From: Lederbergia wuyishanensis
Lineage (GTDB): Bacteria > Bacillota > Bacilli > Bacillales > Bacillaceae_C
NCBI RefSeq assembly: GCF_022900255.1
Contig: NZ_JALIRM010000001.1
Coordinates: 682,001 to 746,000 of the forward strand
DNA: 64,000 nt
Direction: 5' to 3'
Below are positions 26,605 through 35,180 of this stretch, piece by piece (the first letter of the stretch is position 1; each line of letters opens with the position of its first letter). Both the position numbers and the translations under genes were made by a program. A model generated the notes under the pieces. The model did not search any database, had not been told where the DNA came from, and saw only the letters and a program-made list of their open reading frames with translations.

Positions 26605-26806
26605 ATTTAAAGTTCTTCTAAACGGACTAAAAAATTCCTAGGTATATCGGTGGTCGGGGTCGAAATTAATACACCTTAGGTGAATAAATGGTATTGCATA
26701 AACATTACAGCTACTTACGAATATATTCGCTATCGTTTCGAATAAAATTCCGAAACACCTTAGAACCGTTTGATATATGCCGACCTTTTCTGCTAAATAT
26801 CCTTTG

Positions 26807-28474
26807 TTAACCCTGCCCTCTGTCCCAATACACGATTGACTCATAAGGTCTCAACGTTATCTTGTCCAACCTCTTTGAAGAATCAGCGTAATTCGATAGT
26901 AGGATTTGCGGGTTTTCTACTTCTTCTACTGGAAGCTCTATCGAAACTTCATTAGCATAAAAATTATTTACCACAATCAATTTTTCATTTTTCCATTCTC
27001 GTGTATAGGCAAAGATTTGAGGGTCATTTGCTAGAAGCAGATGATAGTCCCCATACGTTATGATGTCATATGTTTTACGAAGCTCAATTAGCTTTTGATA
27101 ATGACTGAAGATCGAATTGGGGTCATTCATTGCTTTTTCAGCGTTAATTTCATTGTAATTTCTGGCTGGTTCAATCCACGGTACACCTGTTGTAAATCCA
27201 GCATTATCTACACTGGACCACTGCATAGGTGTTCTGGCATTGTCACGTGATTTTTGCTGAAGTATGGCGATAATTTCTTCCTCCGATTTTCCCTTTTGCT
27301 TTAGAATCTCATATGTATTCAAAGATTCCACATCACGGTATTGAGTAATTGAAGTAAACTCGGGGTTAGTCATCCCGATTTCTTCACCTTGGTAAATATA
27401 CGGGGTTCCCTGCATCATATGGATTGTGGTTGCAAGCATTTTTGCTGATTCCTTATGATATGTTTTATCATCGCCAAATCGAGATACTGCACGTGGCTGA
27501 TCATGATTACACCAAAAAAGGGCATTCCATCCCGCGCCTCTATGCATACCAACCTGCCAATCGGAGACGATTTTTTTTAATTCAATAAATTCAAATGGTG
27601 CCTTTGTCCATTTATCCCCATTCGAATAATCTACCTTTAGATGATGAAATTGAAAGGTCATATCCAATTCTTTTCGTTCTGGTTTTGTATAAAGGATGCA
27701 ATTTTCTATTGTCGTCGAAGACATTTCCCCAACCGTCATCATTTTATAAGGCGCAAAAACAGCCTGGTTGATTTCATGTAAATATTCATGGACTCGTGGA
27801 CCATCGGTATAGAACCTTCTGCCATCACCGGTATGATCATTTGGGAAATGCTGATCTTTTGAGATTAAATTGATCACATCAAGGCGAAAACCATCAATTC
27901 CCTTTTCTGCCCAGAAGCGAATCATTTCAATCAATTTCTCTCTAACCTCATCGTTTTCCCAGTTAAGATCTGCCTGTGTTACATCAAATAAATGCAAATA
28001 ATATTGGCCCGTTTTCTCATCATATTGCCATGCGGAACCCCCAAATTTTGATTCCCAGTTTGTCGGCTCCTTTCCATCAACTGCATCCTTCCATATATAA
28101 TAATCACGGTACTTATTTGTTTTGGATGAGGCTGCTTGTTTAAACCATTCATGTTCCGTCGATGTATGATTAATGACTAGGTCCATAATTAACTTCATAC
28201 CACGTTTATGAGTTTCATCTAATAATTGCTCGAAATCAGCCATTGTCCCATACATTGGTTCAATGGCGTAATAATCACTAATATCGTACCCATTATCTTT
28301 TTGCGGTGATCTATAAATAGGTGTTAACCAAATTACGTCGACACCTAGTTTTTTGAGATAATCTAGCTTTTGGATAATTCCCTGAATATCACCAATACCA
28401 TTTCCGGTTGTGTCATTAAAACTTTTTGGATAAATTTGATACACTGTTGCCTTTTTCCACCAAGCTTCACTCAT
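26807..28474 (-). CDS. treA: trehalose-6-phosphate hydrolase (GH13)
   Basis: A 555-residue GH13 enzyme that splits trehalose-6-phosphate to glucose and glucose-6-phosphate. I start it at ATG 28474 (MSEAWWKKATVYQIYPKSF), after GGGAGTGAAAGTA; the frame is open to 28621, but the extra 49 codons overlap treP in another frame and do not resemble the family. GH13 motifs: DLVINH, GFRLDVINL (nucleophile), TVGEMS (acid/base) and NHDQPR. The start overlaps the treP stop by eight bases, so the two are translationally coupled. Confidence 0.94.
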   Translation of the reverse strand: MSEAWWKKATVYQIYPKSFNDTTGNGIGDIQGIIQKLDYLKKLGVDVIWLTPIYRSPQKDNGYDISDYYAIEPMYGTMADFEQLLDETHKRGMKLIMDLVINHTSTEHEWFKQAASSKTNKYRDYYIWKDAVDGKEPTNWESKFGGSAWQYDEKTGQYYLHLFDVTQADLNWENDEVREKLIEMIRFWAEKGIDGFRLDVINLISKDQHFPNDHTGDGRRFYTDGPRVHEYLHEINQAVFAPYKMMTVGEMSSTTIENCILYTKPERKELDMTFQFHHLKVDYSNGDKWTKAPFEFIELKKIVSDWQVGMHRGAGWNALFWCNHDQPRAVSRFGDDKTYHKESAKMLATTIHMMQGTPYIYQGEEIGMTNPEFTSITQYRDVESLNTYEILKQKGKSEEEIIAILQQKSRDNARTPMQWSSVDNAGFTTGVPWIEPARNYNEINAEKAMNDPNSIFSHYQKLIELRKTYDIITYGDYHLLLANDPQIFAYTREWKNEKLIVVNNFYANEVSIELPVEEVENPQILLSNYADSSKRLDKITLRPYESIVYWDRGQG

Positions 28475-30431
28475 TACTTTCACTCCCAGGTAATGATATC
28501 CTCCTTCTTGCAATAAAATACGTAACGATAAACGGAAAGACAATGACGATAAGCATGCCAATGAAAAACGATACCCAATTAGACGCCACAATCGATAATA
28601 TCGCAGGAATGCCTCCAACACCGATTGATTTTGCTTTTACGCCTTGTAATGTGATAAAAGCCCCAGCAATCGCAGTACCAGTGATTGCTGCAAAGAACGG
28701 ATATCGATACCGCAAGTTTACCCCAAACATTGCAGGCTCCGTAATTCCGAGCCATGCAGAAATACCCGATGTTCCCGCCAATCCTTTTAATTTTTCATCT
28801 TTTGCAACTAGCATCATGGCAAATACTGCTGCACCTTGGGCAATGTTAGATAGAGCAACAATTGGCCACAAGAATGTCGTTCCCGTACTACCGATCAGTT
28901 GCAGATCTACCGCCAAAAACGTATGATGCATGCCGGTGATAACGAGTGGAGCATATAATGCACCATATACTAGTCCTCCGATGATTGGCACTGCATCAAA
29001 GACGTATACCAATCCTTCTGTAATCCAATTACCGATTTTAAATGTAACAGGACCGATTAAAACAAATGCCAAAAAGCCGGTTACCAATAACGCAACTGGT
29101 GCAACCACCAATAATTGAAGTGAATCAATGACACGTTTCCTTAGAAAAATCTCTATTTTAGCCAGTACCCAAGAAGCAAATAATACCGGCAGAACTTGTC
29201 CTTGATATCCAACCTTATTTATTTCGAGTCCAAAGATATTCCAAGTAGGGATTTTACCTTCCGCAACTGCTGAGCCATATCCCCATGCATTCATTAAGTC
29301 TGGATGGACAAGAATTAAGCCAAGGACAACACCCAGTAATTCATGACCCCCAAACCTCTTAACGGCTGACCAACCAATTAATGCAGGTAAGAATGTGAAG
29401 GCTGTATTCGCAATGATATTAATCATATCCGCAATACCAGCCCATTGTGGGTATGTCTCGATAAGTGCAGGTGACCCTTTGCCAAAGATTCCTGGATTCG
29501 CTAATATATTATTAATCCCCATTAATAAACCAGCAGTTACAATGGCCGGTAAAATCGGAATAAAAATATCCGCCAATACTTTAATTGCTTTTTGCAGTGG
29601 ATTTAGGTTTTCTCCACCTGCTGCTTTAACATCTTCCTTCGATGCTTCCTCAATACCTGTCTCATGGACCATCGCTTTATAAACCTTATCAACAGTACCT
29701 TGACCAATCACTATTTGATATTGGCCATTTGCCGAAAACGTACCTTTTACGATTCCCATATTATCTAGGGCTGCTTTATTAACTTCACTCTCATCTTTTA
29801 GCGCGAAACGCAGACGGGTGACACAATGGGTAGCTGCATTTATATTCTCTACGCCGCCGACTGCAGCTACAATTTCACTTGCTTCTTTACTATACTGAAC
29901 CCCATTTGTTGATGAATTCTTTTGTTCCTTATTTTTCGACTTAGATTCTCCCTTTGGCACTGTTCCCAAAAGAACCGAGTCTAAGGCAATAACATCTTTC
30001 TCTTTTGTTTTATGCAATTCTTCGAACTGATCTCCGTTTGTAACAATGATCGGAGTGACATGACTTTTCGCTTTTTCCTTAATAAAATCCAAGTCAAAAG
30101 TGACTAATGGGTCACCGGCTTTTACTTTATCCCCTGACTTGACATGTGCTTCAAAACCTTCTCCATTAAGGGAGACGGTCTCTAGGCCAATATGTATTAA
30201 TAATTCAAGTCCCGAATCGCTAACAAGCCCAATGGCGTGCTTGGTTGGAAAAATTTGAATGACTTCCCCATCAAATGGAGCGACTACCTTCCCATCCGTT
30301 GGTTCAATCGCAATGCCATCCCCCATCATTTTTTGAGAAAATGTCGGATCTGGAACATCTTTTAAAGCTACCACATTACCACTTACGGGAGCATAGATTA
30401 AAATCTGATTGGATTCTCCATTAGTTGCCAT
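28467..30431 (-). CDS. treP: PTS trehalose EII with fused EIIA (EIIA-EIIB-EIIC)
   Basis: A 654-residue permease. Residues 1-160 are a glucose-type EIIA domain (KHAIGL and LIHIGLETV hold the active histidines). A linker rich in Lys, Ser and Asn is followed by EIIB with the phosphocysteine in ATHCVTRLRF, then EIIC with GITEPAMFGVNLRY. The order A-B-C is unusual: Bacillus subtilis TreP has only B and C and borrows EIIA. It imports trehalose as trehalose-6-phosphate for treA, which overlaps it. The ATG follows AAAGGGG. No treR gene lies nearby, so regulation is not evident from this window. Confidence 0.92.
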   Translation of the reverse strand: MATNGESNQILIYAPVSGNVVALKDVPDPTFSQKMMGDGIAIEPTDGKVVAPFDGEVIQIFPTKHAIGLVSDSGLELLIHIGLETVSLNGEGFEAHVKSGDKVKAGDPLVTFDLDFIKEKAKSHVTPIIVTNGDQFEELHKTKEKDVIALDSVLLGTVPKGESKSKNKEQKNSSTNGVQYSKEASEIVAAVGGVENINAATHCVTRLRFALKDESEVNKAALDNMGIVKGTFSANGQYQIVIGQGTVDKVYKAMVHETGIEEASKEDVKAAGGENLNPLQKAIKVLADIFIPILPAIVTAGLLMGINNILANPGIFGKGSPALIETYPQWAGIADMINIIANTAFTFLPALIGWSAVKRFGGHELLGVVLGLILVHPDLMNAWGYGSAVAEGKIPTWNIFGLEINKVGYQGQVLPVLFASWVLAKIEIFLRKRVIDSLQLLVVAPVALLVTGFLAFVLIGPVTFKIGNWITEGLVYVFDAVPIIGGLVYGALYAPLVITGMHHTFLAVDLQLIGSTGTTFLWPIVALSNIAQGAAVFAMMLVAKDEKLKGLAGTSGISAWLGITEPAMFGVNLRYRYPFFAAITGTAIAGAFITLQGVKAKSIGVGGIPAILSIVASNWVSFFIGMLIVIVFPFIVTYFIARRRISLPGSESNE

Positions 30432-30557
30432 TCAAAGACCCCTTTCATGTATCTTTGCCTATCAAAACAGCTATTTAAATAAAAAGTTATTATTATAATG
30501 TTTCCCAGAAAGCCATGGGTCAAAACAAAATATAAAACCGTTCTACCTTCAGACAAC

Positions 30558-30591
30558 AAATCTCCCTTTTCAATATTGAAAAGGGAGATTT
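30558..30591 (-). terminator. terminator of the ABC exporter gene
   Basis: A perfect 34-base palindrome with arms AAATCTCCCTTTTCAAT and its complement lies ten bases after the stop at 30601. The minus-strand continuation is T-rich (TTTGTTG). Confidence 0.75.
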
Positions 30592-30600
30592 CTCAAACTG

Positions 30601-32337
30601 CTATATCACAAACTGCATATTGTATAAATGAGCATACGTACGGTCTAATGCTAGCAATTCCTCATGTGTACCTTCTTCAGTAATTCCATCATCAGTTAGC
30701 ACAATAATCCGCTTAGCATTTCTTATTGTCGACAATCGGTGTGCGATCACAATCGTTGTACGATTTTTTGCTAAAGCTTCCAGTGATTCTTTGACGATTT
30801 TTTCGCTTTCATTATCAAGAGCACTCGTTGCTTCGTCAAAGATTAAAATAGGTGGATTTTTTAGAAAAACACGTGCGATGCTTAATCGCTGTTTTTGTCC
30901 TCCGGATAATTTGACGCCACGTTGACCTATATCGGTTTCATATCCGTTTGGCAAAGCAATAATAAAGTCATGTGCATTAGCATTTTTAGCCGCCGCTATA
31001 ATTTCTTCTTTTGTTGCATCAGGTTTTCCGTAACGGATATTTTCAAGAACCGTTCCTGCAAACAAATACACGTCTTGCTGAACAATTCCGACATTCCTTC
31101 TTAGCGAATGCAAACTGATATCCTTGACGTTTATGCCATCTATTAGTACTTCTCCTGCGTTTACATCATAAAAACGCGGTATGAGTGAGCATAAAGTTGT
31201 TTTCCCTATACCTGATGGTCCAACCAATGCAATATAATCTCCAGAATTAATTTCCAATGAAATGTTATTTAAAACACTTCGATTGTTTCCGTTGTAATTG
31301 AAACTGACGTTTTGGAACTGTACATCTCCTTGTACATTCTTCAATTCCATTGCATTTGATGAGTCTTTGATAGAAGGTTCAATTTCCAACATTTCCATAA
31401 AACGATCAAATCCAGTGATTCCATCTTGAAACTGCATCGTTACATGGGTGAGCTTTTGAATTGGCTCAATCAAATAGGCAATATATAACAAAAACGTAAT
31501 CAAATCAGCCAAATCTAATGAAGCATGAACAATATTAATGCCACCAAACACAATCACAGTAATAGTAATGAGTTGGACAAAAATATCCATTCCCGTTGAA
31601 AAATACGCTTCACTTTTATAACCGTTTTTTCTACTTTCTAAAAAGCGATTATTTTCATAATGAAATTTATTTGCTTCATAATCTTCATTCCCAAATGACT
31701 GAACTACCCTAATACCTGAAAGATTATCTTCCACTTGAGCATTAATATCTGCAATTCGATCTTTATTTCTCCTAAGTGCAATATTAACCTTTTTGTTAAA
31801 ATAAAGAGCAAACACCGCCATTAATGGCAAAAAGCAAAAAATAGCTAATGTCAATTTAGCATTGATGAAAAATAAGATGATAAAAGCCCCGACAAATTTA
31901 ATAAAATACTTTATATAATCCTCAGGACCATGGTGATATAACTCGGACAAGAGTAGCAAATCATTTGTTACCCTTGACATCAATTGCCCTGTTTTTTGCG
32001 TGTCATAAAAATTGAATGATAGTTTTTGATAATGCTCAAATAATTCTCTCCGCATATCACTTTCCATCATCGCACCCATTTTATGACCATGATAATCTAC
32101 GACAAATTGACAAAGATTTTGTATGACCACCAAAACAAGCATGATCCCGCAAACGATATAAATCTGGCTTAATGCACTTGAAAGATCATTTTCTAAAATA
32201 TCCTTCGTAATATACCTTGTTAACAATGGATACAACAGAGCAATACCTGAACCAACTAAGGCACAAGCCATTACAGTATAAAACAGTCTCAAATACGGTT
32301 TGTAATAAGATAAAAACTTCTTAATTCGATTATTCAC
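30601..32337 (-). CDS. ABC exporter, permease-ATPase half transporter
   Basis: A 578-residue half transporter: six membrane segments in residues 15-300 and one ABC ATPase with Walker A GPSGIGKTT, signature LSGGQKQRLS, Walker B ILIFDEATSALD and a switch histidine in IVIAHRLSTI. It probably works as a homodimer, as BmrA does, since no partner gene is adjacent. The start is GTG at 32337 behind AAAGGGG. That site is sequestered in the hairpin at 32345-32390, and a 17-residue leader ORF precedes it, so expression is probably induced by a translation inhibitor. The substrate is then likely a ribosome-targeting drug; both points are inferred. Confidence 0.9.
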   Translation of the reverse strand: MNNRIKKFLSYYKPYLRLFYTVMACALVGSGIALLYPLLTRYITKDILENDLSSALSQIYIVCGIMLVLVVIQNLCQFVVDYHGHKMGAMMESDMRRELFEHYQKLSFNFYDTQKTGQLMSRVTNDLLLLSELYHHGPEDYIKYFIKFVGAFIILFFINAKLTLAIFCFLPLMAVFALYFNKKVNIALRRNKDRIADINAQVEDNLSGIRVVQSFGNEDYEANKFHYENNRFLESRKNGYKSEAYFSTGMDIFVQLITITVIVFGGINIVHASLDLADLITFLLYIAYLIEPIQKLTHVTMQFQDGITGFDRFMEMLEIEPSIKDSSNAMELKNVQGDVQFQNVSFNYNGNNRSVLNNISLEINSGDYIALVGPSGIGKTTLCSLIPRFYDVNAGEVLIDGINVKDISLHSLRRNVGIVQQDVYLFAGTVLENIRYGKPDATKEEIIAAAKNANAHDFIIALPNGYETDIGQRGVKLSGGQKQRLSIARVFLKNPPILIFDEATSALDNESEKIVKESLEALAKNRTTIVIAHRLSTIRNAKRIIVLTDDGITEEGTHEELLALDRTYAHLYNMQFVI

Positions 32338-32344
32338 AAGTTTA

Positions 32345-32390
32345 CCCCTTTAATGTTAGATTTCCAGAATTCAAATCTACACATAAGGGG
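32345..32390 (-). promoter_or_regulatory. hairpin sequestering the exporter's ribosome binding site
   Basis: On the minus strand CCCCTTATG-TGTAGATTT pairs with AAATCTAACATTAAAGGGG over about 15 of 18 positions around a nine-base loop. The last arm is the Shine-Dalgarno AAAGGGG of the GTG at 32337. A competing short pairing, AAGG with CCTT just 5' of it, could free the site when a ribosome stalls in the leader. Confidence 0.7.
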
Positions 32391-32403
32391 AACACCTTAA
32401 TGT

Positions 32404-32457
32404 TTAATTTAGTGTTACACCCCTATATGTTTGTACAAGAATTGTTTGTTTTCTCAT
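32404..32457 (-). CDS. 17-residue leader peptide of the ABC exporter
   Basis: ATG at 32457 sits eight bases after a consensus AAGGAGG. It encodes MRKQTILVQTYRGVTLN and stops 13 bases before the sequestering hairpin. The strong ribosome site, tiny length and position match translational attenuators such as erm leaders or BmrB upstream of bmrCD. The RGV and other residues that might stall the ribosome are not a known arrest motif, so the inducing drug cannot be predicted. Confidence 0.65.
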   Translation of the reverse strand: MRKQTILVQTYRGVTLN

Positions 32458-32750
32458 TGATATTGCCTCCTTCAGTTTCGATGCATAAATTATACAAAAT
32501 AAACCAAATATTTGAAAGATAAAAAACATCTTAATCCATTTTCTCCTCATAAAACACTCGTATAGAGAAAGTATCCTCTAGCTAGTGGAATCCTTAATAT
32601 GCAATTCTACCTTGGCTGATATTATATTTAGTCCTAATAAAAACTGTAAGACCATGTATAACATCACTAATAATTTTTAAAAAAGGATTTAACGGTCTTT
32701 TAAAGAATATATAAAAAGTGATGTATTCTTAACAGAATGAAGGTGGAAAA
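32458..32750. other. intergenic stretch between divergent genes
   Basis: Holds the promoters of the ABC exporter unit (minus) and the DinB gene (plus). No further gene or structure could be supported. Confidence 0.45.
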
Positions 32751-33296
32751 ATGTCTATAGATATCAAGACATTGTTTTTAATCGATCAAAAGGATGGTTT
32801 GAGCGCAGAATTTAGTAAATTAGTTTCAATGATGAATTATTCAAGAGTTATGACGCTTGAAGAAGTAAAGAAATTAACCGTAGAAGAGCTGGATTTTCTC
32901 TTTGATGAGGAAGATGCCAATTCAATAGGGATGTTGCTTAGTCATATGACAGCTGTAGAAAAAGCATATCAAATTGAAACCTTTCAGAATCGCGATTTGA
33001 CTGAAGAAGAAATTAATGAGTTGAATCCCGCTTTGGATTTAGGGAATAAAGCACGTGAACAGATTAAAGGTCATAGTATTGATTTTTATTTGGAAGAACT
33101 AGCTAGTGTTCGAGAACGGACAATCGAAACCTTTAAAACACTCCCAGATGAATGGTTGTTTCACCAAACCCCGTTTTGGTTTGGTGAGCAAGCCAACAAT
33201 TATTTTAAATGGTTCCATGTATTTGAGGATGAATTAAATCACAGAGGACAAATAAGGATTATCAAAAAGATGATGGCAAAGCAGTTGCACGTTTAA
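32751..33296 (+). CDS. DinB-family metal-binding protein
   Basis: A 181-residue four-helix-bundle protein of the DinB/YfiT superfamily. Potential metal-binding histidines are in MLLSHMTAVE and in WFHVFEDELNHRGQI near the C-terminus, the usual three-histidine pattern. The ATG follows GAAGGTGG. Members act as thiol-dependent transferases (bacillithiol, mycothiol) or remain uncharacterised; I cannot tell which this is. It is a single gene, followed by the repeat at 33315, whose inverted ends may act as terminator. Confidence 0.82.
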   Translation: MSIDIKTLFLIDQKDGLSAEFSKLVSMMNYSRVMTLEEVKKLTVEELDFLFDEEDANSIGMLLSHMTAVEKAYQIETFQNRDLTEEEINELNPALDLGNKAREQIKGHSIDFYLEELASVRERTIETFKTLPDEWLFHQTPFWFGEQANNYFKWFHVFEDELNHRGQIRIIKKMMAKQLHV

Positions 33297-33314
33297 CAAT
33301 TTAAGAAAAAGGCT

Positions 33315-33536
33315 GGGACATAACTAAAACAATGAAACCTAAAGAGAATGATCTAACTTAGCGGAGGAAATATACGAAGACTCCTGTGAGAGGAAGGCAT
33401 AGGTGAGACCCCGCAGCTCGGGACGAGCGAGGAGGCTAACCAGCCGCCCACGGAAAGCAAAGTATATTTCCGGAGCGGTATATACACTAATCTACCTATT
33501 GTTCGAATTTATCTTTGTAGAAAATAGTTATGTCCC
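33315..33536. repeat. 222-bp repeat with inverted ends, copy 1
   Basis: It begins GGGACATAACTA and ends TAGTTATGTCCC, perfect 12-base inverted ends. Inside it are GGAAATATAC and GTATATTTCC, inverted, and a GC-rich core with GGTGAGACCCC, GCTCGGGACGAGCGAG and CAGCCGCCCACGGAAAGC. The copy at 45575 matches it along its whole length with scattered changes. It has no ORF. Non-coding and flanked by inverted ends, it looks like a MITE-type element or a mobile structured RNA or terminator cassette. Confidence 0.85.
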
Positions 33537-33572
33537 GGTTTCTTTCCAAATTAATACCTTCGATAATTTCAG

Positions 33573-34409
33573 TTATATAGCTTGTTCTTTTCCTATAAAA
33601 ATTTCCTTAACAAAACGCTTACTGTCGACCTTCCACCCATCAGTAGGAGAAAACCTCATTAAGTGAATCTTTCCATTAAAAATATGACGTTTTGAATGAT
33701 CATCAATCCATTCAACCTCTATGGGAATATCAAGATACAATTCGTCTTTTCCGTAAGGTCTTGTGGTTATTTGTAGCGGTTTTATATTTTCAACTTTTTG
33801 GAATTGCTTTTCCCAATTCATTTTTTGTACAGAAATTGTCGAGACAATACGGCGATCCTTTTGTTTTATTCCTGCTATATAAGCTTGTATAAGTAATTCT
33901 GGCTCTGCACTATTTAAATACTCATTCAATTTTCCTGCTGACTTTAAAATCATAAGCTGATGTGAAAGATCTACAGATTTTTTTCGATGTGTTTTACTTC
34001 CATTAAAATGAACACAGAAATGACCTTTGAAGTTATTATCAAGCTTTCCAGCACCATGTGGCATTCCATGCATCGAAGCAGCAATCCATTGATCGTTGTG
34101 TATTACAATGATTGCTCTTCGTTTCCAGCTCCATTTTCCATTATAAATATCCTTCATAATTTTCGTATCTTTAGATGTTAACGGCTGTACATCCGCATGC
34201 CCACTTCCCGCTCTCCTCTGTACATTAAATCTTTTTCCTGTTTCAACATCCAAGATTGTAAACTTGCTGTACTTTGGTATTATTCCATCGACTTCATCCC
34301 AAGGAAGCATATCAACCCATATTCCAATCCCTTCGTCCTGGGCAGATGCAAATTGTCCATTAACAAGTACGAAAGAAGTAAGTAGAATAAACGAAATTAT
34401 ATAACGCAT
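33573..34409 (-). CDS. secreted protein, L,D-transpeptidase-like
   Basis: A 278-residue exported protein with signal peptide MRYIISFILLTSFVLVNGQ and cleavage probably after ASA (residue 23). The middle contains RRAGSGHADVQPLT, then AASMHGMPHGAG and GHFCVHFNGSKTH. The arrangement of His, Gly and Cys resembles the catalytic segment of YkuD-type L,D-transpeptidases (HGxxx and SxGCIR-like), but the match is loose, so the enzymatic call is tentative. The C-terminal third (IPIEVEWIDDHSKRHIFNGKI) looks like a beta-rich domain. Its role is likely in the cell wall or spore cortex. Single gene, transcribed towards the 33315 repeat. Confidence 0.6.
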   Translation of the reverse strand: MRYIISFILLTSFVLVNGQFASAQDEGIGIWVDMLPWDEVDGIIPKYSKFTILDVETGKRFNVQRRAGSGHADVQPLTSKDTKIMKDIYNGKWSWKRRAIIVIHNDQWIAASMHGMPHGAGKLDNNFKGHFCVHFNGSKTHRKKSVDLSHQLMILKSAGKLNEYLNSAEPELLIQAYIAGIKQKDRRIVSTISVQKMNWEKQFQKVENIKPLQITTRPYGKDELYLDIPIEVEWIDDHSKRHIFNGKIHLMRFSPTDGWKVDSKRFVKEIFIGKEQAI

Positions 34410-34528
34410 CTAAACACTCATTTCTGAATTTTTACAAGAAGTTTTCCAAAAATGATTGGAACATATTCATGATTTATTGTTTTAAAATAGGGAAAAGTAA
34501 AATGAAAATAGCTGGGAGGTATGTCAGA

Positions 34529-34720
34529 ATGGGAGCGATTGAACGAAATGGGTATATATTTGAGCCTGAATATAGTGTAATTGAGCAAAACGGAGCCGTT
34601 CATGTGTATCGTAATGGTCAATTCATTGAAGAATTAAAATTTACGTTTCAAGGAGAATATCCGGAATTGGACCTAATCGAACAGCTTGTTGCTGATTACT
34701 GTAGGTCAAATGGAATCTAA
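34529..34720 (+). CDS. YbxH-like small protein
   Basis: A 63-residue protein if started at ATG 34529, nine bases after GGGAGGT; the frame is open to 34469 but that part holds the ribosome site. The sequence MGAIERNGYIFEPEYSVIEQ with HVYRNGQFIEELKF and a C-terminal DLIEQLVADYC matches Bacillus subtilis YbxH (DUF5370-type). Its function is not known to me. It is a single gene between two minus-strand genes. Confidence 0.75.
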   Translation: MGAIERNGYIFEPEYSVIEQNGAVHVYRNGQFIEELKFTFQGEYPELDLIEQLVADYCRSNGI

Positions 34721-34786
34721 TAACTGCATCACAATTATCAGTGTTTGCTACCTATCGTGGTGCAGTTATTGCAGGAGTGTAACTTG

Positions 34787-35107
34787 TTATGGACCGAAAG
34801 AAACAACGTAACCTATCATAATCATCATAAAAGCAAAAACGGAAATGGTGCTTATACAGACTAAATTCATTAGAATATAAAGTATTTTCTTTTTACCTTT
34901 TATAAAAAATGAATATATGAAACCAAATGCTGGAATTAAAAGTAAAAAGAAGAGAATAAAAATAATTAGTATTCTTTTTACATTAAATACGATAGTTGAA
35001 TCAATGTCTGGTACATTTAATAATATGATTAGGAATATAAATGCTATTATTGTAGAGACCAAAGAAAATAGCGCCACTTTAGAAGGGTTTCGAAAAAACT
35101 TCTTCAT
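34787..35107 (-). CDS. small membrane protein, unknown function
   Basis: A 106-residue protein with three predicted membrane segments (VALFSLVSTIIAFIFLIILL, ILIIFILFFLLLIPAFGFIY, and LMNLVCISTISVFAFMMIMI) joined by short charged loops. It begins MKKFFRNPSK, with a poor match to a ribosome site upstream (AAAAAGGGG). I do not recognise the family; similar small proteins often accompany PTS or drug-resistance genes, but no partner is visible here. Confidence 0.65.
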   Translation of the reverse strand: MKKFFRNPSKVALFSLVSTIIAFIFLIILLNVPDIDSTIVFNVKRILIIFILFFLLLIPAFGFIYSFFIKGKKKILYILMNLVCISTISVFAFMMIMIGYVVSFGP

Positions 35108-35180
35108 ATAAAATCCCCTTTTTTTAATAATTTTTCAATAAATAATCTTTGCTCTTAAAAAAAGATCTCCTTCTAAAAGT

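Noticed and set aside
26638-26844. 68-codon minus-strand ORF after treA
   Set aside because: Overlaps the treA end in another frame and has no ribosome site. I looked for a treR remnant in this gap and could not support one.
28475-28621. 49-codon N-terminal extension of treA
   Set aside because: It overlaps treP in another frame; the GH13 start MSEAWWKK at 28474 has a ribosome site and fits the family.
30432-30557. Possible promoter TTGACC with TATAAT and a cre-like site before treP
   Set aside because: Spacing to TATAAT is 20 bases, and the alternative CATTAT at 17 is weak; no convincing cre or TreR palindrome. Too uncertain to list.
33403-33666. 87-codon ORF through the repeat
   Set aside because: It begins inside the non-coding repeat and ends antisense to the 33573 gene; its Arg-rich start comes from the GC-rich core.
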